This document shows positions 32,558 to 41,322 of a stretch of 54,133 bases of DNA, piece by piece. Numbering within the stretch: position 1 is the first letter of the stretch; every line of letters begins with the position of its first letter. Position numbers and translations under genes: made by a program. This stretch comes from Phycisphaerae bacterium. Lineage in GTDB: Bacteria; Planctomycetota; Phycisphaerae; SM23-33. The notes below the pieces were generated by a model. It saw nothing but the letters and a program-made list of their open reading frames with translations. It searched no databases and was not told the origin of the DNA. The stretch covers positions 1 to 54,133 of the forward strand of contig JASLNT010000127.1 of the NCBI GenBank assembly GCA_030745875.1, read 5' to 3'.

Positions 32558-34857
32558 TTGGTTTCCTTTCTCACAATGGTCTTACATCCAAAGAGGCATG
32601 CTACGTGGCTGCCTTCTACGCCCTGGAAGCGAACGCGAACTTTCTTCCTGCCCCTGGTGAGCACGGGGTCGATAGGAAGAAGAAGGTCGCTAAACTGATC
32701 TCCGGGCAGTTTGTCGGTGTTCACTGTGGCGATTTTCTTACCCGACACAAGGATGTCGAACACGCGGGTGCGATCGGCCCGCCACGTGCATACCAGGTCG
32801 ACAGGCTTGTCCGGGTCCACTTTCATGTCGAAGCTGAAGAATCCCCCGTTGCGCGCATCACGGAAAGGACGGTCCAGATACCGCCCAACATACGATTCTC
32901 CGGACGATTTAAGCTTGTGATCCCGTTCGGGCTGCATCTCGCCAATTCGCATATCGTCGCAGGTTCGTTCGCAGAGTTCTTCGAGGCGCTGCTGTTCAGC
33001 GGCGTACCGGGCCTGTTTCCGAGCCCACGCATCCTTGGTGAAAACATCCATATAAACGGTATAGAGAGACTTGTATGTCCCGTAATGCGGAGTAAGCGTT
33101 ATATCGCACGGTCTGGCCAACCCATCAGTCCGGAAGTCAAGAGCCCTGCCCCCGACCGGTCTGATCTTGTCCATCAACTTGTCGGCCTCGCTGATCAGGA
33201 CGGGCATGTCTTCTCGCGTTTGCAACGGGGCGCACAACAGGATCGGCCCGCAGAAGAACGCCACACGATTGGCCATGTCGGGCATGGCCTGGTAACGAAG
33301 CGACATAGGCGTTACAGCGCTGACAACATCGCCCGTCTTCCACTTCCGTCGCACCGCGACATACGAACCGGGTTTGGCGTTGAACTTAACATTCCTGCCG
33401 TTAACTCCGACGGACATTCCCTTGTCCGCCCATTTCGGGTAACGCAGCTTGAGCGTAACAGTCCTGGGCTCATCGCAGGTGATCTTCAACTCGACCTTGT
33501 CGGTGAACGGAAAACCAGTTTCCATCCTCACCGTCAGACCTCGCCGCCTGTCCTTCAGCACCGATGGAATGAAGAGATTAACGTAGAGCGACTCGTCGTC
33601 GCGCCAGTAGATCGACTCTCCATACTTGGCGTGATTCTCAATGCCCGATCCGGTGCAACACCAGAATGAACTGAACGGCGTGCAGAAGTTCTTCCTGGCG
33701 GGCATCGACAGGTAGTTCTTGTAGACCGTCATACCGGTTTCAGGATTCTGCGACGACAGGATGTGGTTATACAGCGCAGTTTCGAAATAATCGAAATACC
33801 TCGCGTCGGGATTCCAGGCGTACAGGAATCTCGTCAGACGGAGCATATTGTACGTGTTGCACGTTTCGGTCGTGCAGCCCAGGCGATTGGCCCGTTTGTC
33901 CGGTCGGCCGAAATACTCGTTATCGCCATTGCCGCCATTGACGTACGTGTGGTGATCCACCACCGTATCCCAGAAGAAGTCCGCAATCGCGTGATACTTC
34001 GGGGCTCCGGTCAACTCGAACAGACGAGCGCATCCTATCACCTTGGGAATCTGCGTATTACCGTGCAGACCGGGCAGGATGTCTTTCTTCTTCGAAAGCG
34101 GATCGAGCACTTTCTCGTGATAGATGCGCTCAGCCGTATCGAGATACCTCTTCTCGCCCGTCAGGCGGTACAGGTCCGCCAGAGATTCGTTAATACCGCC
34201 CTGCTCGGCGTTGAGCATTTTCTGCATCTGTTTCTTCGACAGCTTCTCGAACACACCGATAAGGAAATCGCCCAGATCCCTGGAAATCGTAAGCGCCAGC
34301 TTCTTGTCGCACAGCGTGTAGGCGTCGTGCAGACCGGCGAACGTTTTGTGCAGATTGTAAAGCGGAACCCAGCAACCGTTGAGGTCGAACGCCTTGGCGC
34401 GAATATCGCCCTTGATCAACTCCTGGAACACCTCCTTACCGCGCGGGAAGCCGAACACAAACCCGTTACCGTTGGCCTGTTGGCATTGGCGCAGCTCGGT
34501 CAGCACGTACTCGACTCTCTTGAGGTGCTTCCGGCTGCCCGTCGAGGCGTAATGCAACGCGCACGCCGAGAGGTAGTGCCCCAGCGTGTGTCCGGAGATG
34601 GAGTCTTTCTCCCAGCCAGTGTACGCCTTGCCTTTTGGCTTCAGCCCGGCCAGTTTGCGAAAGTTGTGCAGCAGGCGATCGGGCTCGAGGTCCAGAAGGT
34701 ATTTCCCGTTCAGCCTCATCGCGTTCTTAAACGGACCGGCCAGCAGGCGCACATCGTGCAGACTGTAAGGCCGGGCCATAATCGGGATTTTCGGAGCGAC
34801 CTTCTCCGTCGAGCTGACCGCCGGAACGCAAGACGTGCTGACCATATTCAATAGCAC
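32554..34857 (-). CDS. GH127 beta-L-arabinofuranosidase (DUF1680)
   Basis: 767 residues, normal for the family. It starts at a GTG (34857) with GAGG 10 nt upstream; ATG 34845 is an alternative. The alpha/alpha barrel has the family opening YSLHDVRLLAGPF and LSACALHYASTG. The catalytic zinc site of GH127 is intact: ETC (Glu331, Cys333) and WCC (Cys400 as nucleophile, Cys401), with Glu314 in GDNEYFG as the likely acid/base, by comparison with Bifidobacterium HypBA1. A beta domain follows. It releases L-arabinofuranose from plant-derived or arabinogalactan glycans. No clear signal peptide, so it may be cytoplasmic. Confidence 0.93.
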   Translation of the reverse strand: MLLNMVSTSCVPAVSSTEKVAPKIPIMARPYSLHDVRLLAGPFKNAMRLNGKYLLDLEPDRLLHNFRKLAGLKPKGKAYTGWEKDSISGHTLGHYLSACALHYASTGSRKHLKRVEYVLTELRQCQQANGNGFVFGFPRGKEVFQELIKGDIRAKAFDLNGCWVPLYNLHKTFAGLHDAYTLCDKKLALTISRDLGDFLIGVFEKLSKKQMQKMLNAEQGGINESLADLYRLTGEKRYLDTAERIYHEKVLDPLSKKKDILPGLHGNTQIPKVIGCARLFELTGAPKYHAIADFFWDTVVDHHTYVNGGNGDNEYFGRPDKRANRLGCTTETCNTYNMLRLTRFLYAWNPDARYFDYFETALYNHILSSQNPETGMTVYKNYLSMPARKNFCTPFSSFWCCTGSGIENHAKYGESIYWRDDESLYVNLFIPSVLKDRRRGLTVRMETGFPFTDKVELKITCDEPRTVTLKLRYPKWADKGMSVGVNGRNVKFNAKPGSYVAVRRKWKTGDVVSAVTPMSLRYQAMPDMANRVAFFCGPILLCAPLQTREDMPVLISEADKLMDKIRPVGGRALDFRTDGLARPCDITLTPHYGTYKSLYTVYMDVFTKDAWARKQARYAAEQQRLEELCERTCDDMRIGEMQPERDHKLKSSGESYVGRYLDRPFRDARNGGFFSFDMKVDPDKPVDLVCTWRADRTRVFDILVSGKKIATVNTDKLPGDQFSDLLLPIDPVLTRGRKKVRVRFQGVEGSHVACLFGCKTIVRKETK

Positions 34858-34975
34858 TGCAACCGCACCTCAACAATCTCATCCAAACCGAATCGGCCCG
34901 GCAACAATCACGAGGCCTCGGTAAGTGAGTCTATCCGATCCGGGAAACCGAACAAGGCAAAACCCAAACGCCGCG

Positions 34976-35740
34976 CTACTTGACGCGACGTCCCGCATCA
35001 ACCTTCCACACGCTCTCGATCATCTTGTATCCGGCGGGATCGTAGCTTTTCAGTTCGGCGCGATTCCGCGGATACCAGTCGTTCGGGCCGAAATACGCCT
35101 CGGTGATCTCCGCGAAGTACTCTTCCTGATTTGTAGCCGCGTACGCCTTGACCTTTCTTTCAGGATGGGTTCGGTCGGGCACGTTCAAGTAGAGCCCTTT
35201 AGCGATCGCGCCGCGGTAGGCGTCGCGGACCCGGGCGTTGTCGAGACCAAGGTGCAGGTTGTGGTATGCGTGCGCCAGTTCGTGCAGGATAGTCTGCGGG
35301 CCCCACTCAAACATCTTGTGCTCGTAGAGAACGGCCGCAGGGTTTATCACGTGCACGCCCGGCGCCATGTGCGGGTTGAGCCCGTGTTCGCGCAACCAGG
35401 CGGGGCTGCGATGGAACGGGATAACGCCTTTCTCGCGCGGGCGGAACGGATAGTCCGGCTCGTTGCTGATCCAAATAGGAACGTCCTTCAGCAGCTTCAC
35501 CGGACCGGCTGGGACGTCTTTCTCGATATTCTCAAAACTTATCCGCAACTCCCTGTACAGATCGTCCACCAGCTTATCCCGCCCGACCAGCGATTTCTCA
35601 AGGTACACGCGCCAACCGTTGATCGTGTCGGCGCGATACACCCACGTCTTGTCGCCATCGGTGAACACAACATCGGGCGTATGGACGCATCCGCCCATCA
35701 ACGCTGCAAGAGCGATTGCGATACAGGTGAATCTTGTCAT
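34976..35740 (-). CDS. Lipoprotein with HELAH metallopeptidase domain (lethal-factor-like)
   Basis: 254 residues with a lipobox at MGGC (Cys18). The zinc motif HELAHAYH (His153, His157) is followed 50 residues later by NQEEYFAEITEAYFG, giving the third glutamate ligand, then DWYPRNRAELKSYDPAGY. This layout matches the anthrax-lethal-factor-like (M34-type/ATLF) metallopeptidase family. In free-living bacteria these are probably surface hydrolases, not toxins. It begins 2 nt after the sulfatase stop codon with GGAG upstream, so the two are one operon. Confidence 0.8.
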   Translation of the reverse strand: MTRFTCIAIALAALMGGCVHTPDVVFTDGDKTWVYRADTINGWRVYLEKSLVGRDKLVDDLYRELRISFENIEKDVPAGPVKLLKDVPIWISNEPDYPFRPREKGVIPFHRSPAWLREHGLNPHMAPGVHVINPAAVLYEHKMFEWGPQTILHELAHAYHNLHLGLDNARVRDAYRGAIAKGLYLNVPDRTHPERKVKAYAATNQEEYFAEITEAYFGPNDWYPRNRAELKSYDPAGYKMIESVWKVDAGRRVK

Positions 35741-35741
35741 C

Positions 35742-37196
35742 CTACTCTCCGGATTTCAGTATTCTCGACAACTCGGCGGCGACTGCGGCGTGCTCGGGTC
35801 GGTCGACTACGTTTTCATTTTCCTGCGAATCAACGCGGTGGTCGTACAGCTCCCGGGCGGCCAGGTCGCCGCTCTCCCAATCGAACCACTCGACATAGCG
35901 GTATTCATTCGTACGGATCGTATAGCCCATGTAGTCCCGTCCGTCAGGCGCTCGCCATATCCCCGAGCGAAGGAACTGACTCCGGGCCGCGCCCTTCCCC
36001 GCCGTGGACGGATCGCGCATGATCCCAGCGACGCTAACGCCTTCCAGATCGTCCGGAACGTCCAGACCCGCCAACTGACACAGGGTCGGATAAACATCAA
36101 CAAACTCGACAAACTGAGAACGTACGCCCGGCGCAATGCCCGGGCTGCGAACGATAAGCGGTACGCGAGTGTCGGTCTCGAAGTTCGTCATCTTGCACCA
36201 ACTTGCGTGCTCGCCAAGCTTCCAACCGTTATCGCCCCACAACACCACTATCGTGTTGTCAGCGATCCCCAACTCCTCCAAGCGCGCCAGCAGCTTGCCC
36301 ACCTGCGCGTCAACGTACGTGACCGAGGCGAGGTAACCGTGCTTCAGCAGGCGCGAGTCCTGTTCATTCAGCTTCCCTTCCAGCGGATGCCTTACGTCGC
36401 GCATGTCGGTGTAACCGGTCAGCTCGCGGAGATTGTTCATCGCCATCGGCGGAACGTTGATTGGCGGATAATCGTTTTCGGCAAGCGGGATCCTGTCGCG
36501 GTCGTACATGTCCCAATACCGTTTCGGAACGTTGAACGGCAGGTGCGGGCGGTAGTAGCCCACGCCGAAGAAGAACGGTTCGTCCCGGCCGGCCAGTTCG
36601 CCGAGTTTGTCCATCGCAACGTCGGTCTGGGCTCCGTCGTAGTAGGCGTTGTCCGGCACGTCGGGGCATTCTGTCGCACTTGCTTTCAGATACCACTGGC
36701 CGAACGGATCGATGTAATGCTCCGACCTCCCTTCAGCGGTAATATCAGCCTTTCTGCGCTCAAGGTATTCGGTGTTGTCGTCGTCGCGGTAGACCGCGTC
36801 GGGATCGTACGGATAGCCTTCGATGCAGATACGCGGCTCGGACCAGGACAGCGGGTCCGGCAGGTCGTTGTGATATATCTTCCCGATCGCCCCGCAGTGA
36901 TATCCGGAGCGCATGAAATGCTGCGGTAAGGTGACAACATCGGGCGCGGTGTCGCGAAAATGAGTGTGCAGATCCCACACGCGTATCGTGTCAGGCCGCA
37001 ACCCGGTCATCAAACTGGCTCGCGACGGATTGCAGACGCCCGACTGACAATAAGCCCGCGTAAAGCACACGCCCTGACTCGCTAACCGATCGATATTCGG
37101 GCTGATAACGTGATCGTTATCGTAACAACCAAGCTCCGTCCGCAAATCGTCAACCGCGATGAACAGCACATTCGGCCTGCCATTAGGAGATTCCAT
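35742..37196 (-). CDS. Iduronate-2-sulfatase-like type I sulfatase without signal peptide
   Basis: 484 residues. The N-terminus NVLFIAVDDLRTELGCYDN is that of iduronate-2-sulfatases. The formylglycine motif is CNPSR with Cys55; GKIYHND, GVGYYRPHLPFNVP and LWGDNGWKLGEH supply metal and substrate residues. It removes 2-O-sulfate from uronate-type sugars or a related marine glycan. Unlike the sulfatase at 5606 it has no Tat or Sec signal, so it may be cytoplasmic or the true start may be different. It sits directly before the HELAH lipoprotein gene and is divergent from a secreted barrel protein. Confidence 0.93.
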   Translation of the reverse strand: MESPNGRPNVLFIAVDDLRTELGCYDNDHVISPNIDRLASQGVCFTRAYCQSGVCNPSRASLMTGLRPDTIRVWDLHTHFRDTAPDVVTLPQHFMRSGYHCGAIGKIYHNDLPDPLSWSEPRICIEGYPYDPDAVYRDDDNTEYLERRKADITAEGRSEHYIDPFGQWYLKASATECPDVPDNAYYDGAQTDVAMDKLGELAGRDEPFFFGVGYYRPHLPFNVPKRYWDMYDRDRIPLAENDYPPINVPPMAMNNLRELTGYTDMRDVRHPLEGKLNEQDSRLLKHGYLASVTYVDAQVGKLLARLEELGIADNTIVVLWGDNGWKLGEHASWCKMTNFETDTRVPLIVRSPGIAPGVRSQFVEFVDVYPTLCQLAGLDVPDDLEGVSVAGIMRDPSTAGKGAARSQFLRSGIWRAPDGRDYMGYTIRTNEYRYVEWFDWESGDLAARELYDHRVDSQENENVVDRPEHAAVAAELSRILKSGE

Positions 37197-37306
37197 AGCG
37201 AGTCATTCTCGAATGAACCAAACGCAGATGCAAGCACGCGGGGGCAATGTTTCCCAATGAAAGCCTGCGAGGGTATATTGGGTCAACTGCATTCGGGAGA
37301 AGTGCG

Positions 37307-38992
37307 ATGACAACATTAGAGAGAACTTTCAACATTTCGCGGGCTTGCGTTTGCATCGTCGTGCTCGCGATGGCATCCATCTGCCTGGGCGGTGACGGAT
37401 CTGGAGTTTCGCCTCGCCGGAAGAAACTGATCGCCACCGGGTGGGACATGCCCGATACGAAACGTCTGCGCGAGAATCTGGCGGAGATCGAATCGAGCCC
37501 ATTCGACGGAGTCGTGCTTGAGGTGCTCGGTCAGAGAAACAACTCATCAAGAAGCGAATGCAAATTACGGTGGGCGTTTCTGGACGAAAAATGGGATCGA
37601 AAGTGGTTCCAACCGGCGATCGACGATCTCCGCGCATGCAAATTCAAGAAGTTCACCGACAACTTCATCATCTTCAACGCCAATCCGGGCAGCGTCGACT
37701 GGTTCGACGACGCCGGGTGGGCCAACATCGTCGATCACTGGCGCATCGCGGCATGGGTGGCGAAACAGTCCGGAGTCAAAGGTATCCTGTTCGATCCGGA
37801 ACCGTACCTGCGCGAGTACAAGCAGTTCAGCTACTCGATGCAACCCCAGCGCAACAAGCACACCTACGCCGAATACCGGCGCCAGGCCCGCCGCCGCGGA
37901 CGCGAAGTTATGAAGGCGATAACCTCCGAGTACAAGGACATCACGGTCTTCTGCTATTTCCTTAACTCCATTCAGCAATGGGCCCTCAGCCAGGCCCGTC
38001 CTTCAGGCGTGCTGGAGAAGTCCGGTTATGGTTTGTTCCCTGCGTTCGTCGATGGTTGGCTCGACGCGGCCCCGGCGGGCGTGACGCTGGTGGACGGCTG
38101 CGAATCGGCGTACCGATACAACTCCGATCGCGAGTATCTCCGGCAGGCCGTGTTCATCAAAGGCGAAGCCCAGAGGTTGGTCTCGCCAACCAATCTCGCC
38201 AAATACCGAGCCCAGGTGCAGGTGAGCTACGGAATGTACCTCGACGCGTACACGAACCCCAAAGGTTCGCCATGGCGCATAGACGGTCTGGGCGGTCCGC
38301 GCGTCAAGCGTTTGCAGGCGAACCTGTCGACGGCTATGCGGTGCGCTGACGAATACGTGTGGGTGTACGGTGAGAAGTTTCGGTGGTGGGCGACCCCTGA
38401 CAAGCGCGTCAATGCGAAGAGTTGGCCTGAAGCGCTGCCCGGGTGCGAGGGCGTGCTTCGGTATGTTCGCAACCCGACGGCCTACGGCCGCAGCCGACTG
38501 GCGAAAATCAACAAGCAGGACAATATAGCTCTCAACGGAGATTTCTCCTCTAAGACAGCTTTCAACACACCGTCGGGATGGAGCGTTTGGCAGGACAAGA
38601 AATCCAAAGGCGCGTTCGCCCTGGACGGCGACGTCGGGCGGAACGCCGCAGGATCAGCCCGCAACAGCGGGACCCGCGAAGGATGCTTCCTCCAGAAACA
38701 CCGCGCCAAGCGCGGAGATCGTTATGTAGTCCGCGCGTTCTGCAGAATTCGGGGCAAGGGCGACATTCAAATGCGGATCAGGTGGCAGACCGCCGATGAC
38801 AAATGGACCGCGACTCAGCATGACAAGATCCTCCAACCGGCCGGCGCGGACGACAAATGGTCCGAGCTGCTGGCGGTGGCGGAGGTCCCCGACGGAGCTG
38901 AACAGCTAATCATAATCCTGCTGACCAAGAATCAGCAAACAGACAAGGACACCGTCTGGTTCGACGACGTGGAGTTGTACAAACTGGACTGA
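37307..38992 (+). CDS. Secreted TIM-barrel-like protein with C-terminal carbohydrate-binding-like domain
   Basis: 561 residues from ATG 37307 (GGGAGAAG upstream); an earlier start at 37247 adds 20 residues before the signal peptide (about 8-30). The barrel contains LIATGWDMPDT, PFDGVVLEVLG, GVKGILFDPEPY (Asp163, Glu165) and ADEYVWVYGEKFRWW, in which acidic residues at strand ends could be catalytic. From about residue 410 a CBM4/9-like jelly roll starts IALNGDFSSKTAF and ends VWFDDVELYKLD. Family not recognised; a glycosidase role is likely from the architecture. Confidence 0.6.
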   Translation: MTTLERTFNISRACVCIVVLAMASICLGGDGSGVSPRRKKLIATGWDMPDTKRLRENLAEIESSPFDGVVLEVLGQRNNSSRSECKLRWAFLDEKWDRKWFQPAIDDLRACKFKKFTDNFIIFNANPGSVDWFDDAGWANIVDHWRIAAWVAKQSGVKGILFDPEPYLREYKQFSYSMQPQRNKHTYAEYRRQARRRGREVMKAITSEYKDITVFCYFLNSIQQWALSQARPSGVLEKSGYGLFPAFVDGWLDAAPAGVTLVDGCESAYRYNSDREYLRQAVFIKGEAQRLVSPTNLAKYRAQVQVSYGMYLDAYTNPKGSPWRIDGLGGPRVKRLQANLSTAMRCADEYVWVYGEKFRWWATPDKRVNAKSWPEALPGCEGVLRYVRNPTAYGRSRLAKINKQDNIALNGDFSSKTAFNTPSGWSVWQDKKSKGAFALDGDVGRNAAGSARNSGTREGCFLQKHRAKRGDRYVVRAFCRIRGKGDIQMRIRWQTADDKWTATQHDKILQPAGADDKWSELLAVAEVPDGAEQLIIILLTKNQQTDKDTVWFDDVELYKLD

Positions 38993-39111
38993 GCGACGCC
39001 TCGCAACATCACATCGCGGTCTTCGGGGGCGTATTGCGGGAACATTCCAACCCGCCGGGCGTCTAATCTTCTGTAAGCGGGAAACCAAACCAACCGCGAA
39101 GGAGATTCAAA

Positions 39112-40224
39112 ATGCGTAAAGCTCTGATTTCAATTGTCGTGTTGTCCGTAGCGGTTCAATTGGCGTCGGCGGAGCGGAAAACAGCGCCCAAGACCCCGCC
39201 GCGAGTGGAGGTCGTATTCGTCCTGGACACCACCGGTTCAATGGGCGGACTTATCGCCGGAGCCAAAGCCAAAATATGGTCTATCGCCAACCAGATCGTA
39301 CTGGGAAAACCCAAGCCGGTGGTCCACATGGGCCTGGTGGGATACCGCGACAAGGGCGACGCATACGTCACCAAGACCTTCGCCCTGACCGACAACATCG
39401 ACCAGATCTACACCGACCTGATGAAGTTCCGCGCCTCCGGAGGCGGAGACGGGCCCGAGAACGTCAACCAGGCGCTCTATGACGCAGTGCACAAACTCAA
39501 GTGGTCCAAAGACCGCAAGACACTGAAAATAATCTACCTGGTCGGAGATTTCCCCCCGCACAACGAGTACAAAGACGTGCCCACCTACGACAAGACCGCC
39601 AAAGCCGCAATCGAAAAGGGCATCTACATAAACACGATCCTGTGCGGAAGGAACGCCCAGGCCAGGAAGGTGTGGCAGGAAATCGCGCGGGCGGCGGAGG
39701 GAACGTTCCTGGCGATAGCACAGAGCGGAGGCGTAACGGAAGTACCCACGCCCTACGACACGGAACTCGGTAAGCTCAACGCCGAACTGACTCGAACAGT
39801 CGTTGTTTACGGAGACCAAGCCACCCAGGAACGGAACGCCAAACTCAACGCAGGAGCCGCTGAATACTCATCCTCCATCCAAGCCAAACGCGCCGTCTTC
39901 GCCGGTTCCAGCGGAATATCCGCTACCGGAGACCTGCTCGACGCGGTCCGTGACAAGCGAGTGGACCTGAGCAAACTGAAGGATGACGAGCTGCCCAAGA
40001 ATATGCGAAAGATGACTCCGGGGGAGCGAACCAAATACATCGCTTCCCAACAGGCGAAACGTAACGAGATAATCAAGAAGATCAAGGACCTGTCGGCCAA
40101 ACGCGCCACGCACATAAAGAAAGAACTGTCCAAAACCAAAGGCTCCAAGGCGGGATTTGACCACAAGGTTGTCGAAACCCTCAAACGCCAGGCCGCCCGG
40201 AAAGACATCCGATACGAGAAGTAA
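39112..40224 (+). CDS. Secreted von Willebrand factor A domain protein
   Basis: 370 residues with a signal peptide (1-20) and strong AAGGAG. The vWA domain opens VEVVFVLDTTGSMGG: the metal-dependent adhesion site has Asp39, and Thr/Ser follow (DxTxS variant), with further ligands in GYRDKGD and SGGGDGPENV. The second half is a basic helical region with SSSIQAKRAVFAG and KKIKDLSAKRATHIKKELSK, likely a coiled coil. Such proteins bind partners in the periplasm or on the surface. It stands alone between a barrel protein and an aldo/keto reductase on the opposite strand. Confidence 0.85.
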   Translation: MRKALISIVVLSVAVQLASAERKTAPKTPPRVEVVFVLDTTGSMGGLIAGAKAKIWSIANQIVLGKPKPVVHMGLVGYRDKGDAYVTKTFALTDNIDQIYTDLMKFRASGGGDGPENVNQALYDAVHKLKWSKDRKTLKIIYLVGDFPPHNEYKDVPTYDKTAKAAIEKGIYINTILCGRNAQARKVWQEIARAAEGTFLAIAQSGGVTEVPTPYDTELGKLNAELTRTVVVYGDQATQERNAKLNAGAAEYSSSIQAKRAVFAGSSGISATGDLLDAVRDKRVDLSKLKDDELPKNMRKMTPGERTKYIASQQAKRNEIIKKIKDLSAKRATHIKKELSKTKGSKAGFDHKVVETLKRQAARKDIRYEK

Positions 40225-40245
40225 CCCCCGCGCCGTTACACGATG

Positions 40246-41289
40246 TCACTCAATCTTCATCCGCTTCATCGCCGGGCTGGCGAGAGCCTTGGGACCGAAG
40301 TCTTCCAGGAGCGTTTTGTCGGCCTTTGTGTAGGCGGTGTCTCCCGAGATCGTCTTGATGTTTGCGTCGATGTCTTTTTTCAAACGCATACCGACCACAA
40401 GCAGATCGATCCGCTTGTCGTTCAACACGTAGCGAATCGCGGATGCGGGCAGTTGACCTAGACGTTTCTTGTCGAATTTGGGCACGACGTGTCCGGACCA
40501 GGCTCCGAGGAAACCGGCGCCGACAACCTTCATCGCGGCGATGCCCATTCCGCGCTTGTGGGCGCTGGCGAGGCACTGCTCGCGCAGCTTGAGCATCTTG
40601 GCGGAGAATATCTGGTTGGTCCCTCTCGGAAGATAACCGTACGCCAACATGCAGAAATCGAACCCGCCGGAATCCGCCAGAGCCAACGCCTTGTCGAAAT
40701 ACGAATGCGCCGAGAACCCAATGAATTTCACGACGCGCTGATCGCGAAGCTTGACCAGTTCAGCATGAATCTTCATCGCCCGTTTGACGGTCATGTACTC
40801 CAACCCGGGCGTACCGTGTATCAGGACAGCGTCCAAACGGTCGGTCTGCAGTTCTTTCAGCGATCTATCGACGGCCTGACGCACTTTGGACGGATCGGTT
40901 GTTTCGACCTTCGAAACCAGATACACGTTCTTGCGCACCGACTTGAGGGCCTTGCCGATAATCGACTGACTTTCCATGTAGTTGCCCGCGGTGTCGAAAT
41001 AGCGCAGGCCCTTGTCGTAGGCGTAGCGCACCAGCTTAACGCGACCCTCGAACGAAAGAGGATTCCCCCACGCCTTAGGCAACGCCGCTCCACCGTAAGC
41101 CAAAACAGGCATCTTCACCTTCGTCTTACCGAAAACACGATTCGGAATCCCGCCGGTCGAATCGGGCTTCTTGTCATCAGCCGCCGACCCGTGCGCTATG
41201 CCCGAACCCAAAACAGCCGCCGCAGCCGCCGCTTGCGTAGTCCTCTTAATAAACTCCCGTCTCGATGGTTGGTTATTGTCGGCGTGCAT
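40246..41289 (-). CDS. Tat-exported aldo/keto reductase
   Basis: 347 residues. Tat motif SRREFIKRTTQ near residue 9. The AKR barrel has the tetrad: Asp and Tyr in FDTAGNYMES, Lys in YLVSKVET and His in AVLIHGTPG, and a cofactor-binding C-terminal part (LLVVGMRLKKDIDANI). CAGGAGG lies before the ATG. It reduces or oxidises carbonyl groups using NADP(H). Export with bound cofactor through Tat fits the many exported redox enzymes of this group. It follows the 1006-residue protein gene by 33 nt. Confidence 0.92.
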   Translation of the reverse strand: MHADNNQPSRREFIKRTTQAAAAAAVLGSGIAHGSAADDKKPDSTGGIPNRVFGKTKVKMPVLAYGGAALPKAWGNPLSFEGRVKLVRYAYDKGLRYFDTAGNYMESQSIIGKALKSVRKNVYLVSKVETTDPSKVRQAVDRSLKELQTDRLDAVLIHGTPGLEYMTVKRAMKIHAELVKLRDQRVVKFIGFSAHSYFDKALALADSGGFDFCMLAYGYLPRGTNQIFSAKMLKLREQCLASAHKRGMGIAAMKVVGAGFLGAWSGHVVPKFDKKRLGQLPASAIRYVLNDKRIDLLVVGMRLKKDIDANIKTISGDTAYTKADKTLLEDFGPKALASPAMKRMKIE

Positions 41290-41322
41290 CTGCAGCCTCC
41301 TGTGGACAGACCGTACTGTAAC

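Noticed and set aside
32542..36929. Several 360-490 codon frames antisense to GH127 and the sulfatase
   Set aside because: No start signals or recognisable domains; the sense genes have intact catalytic motifs.
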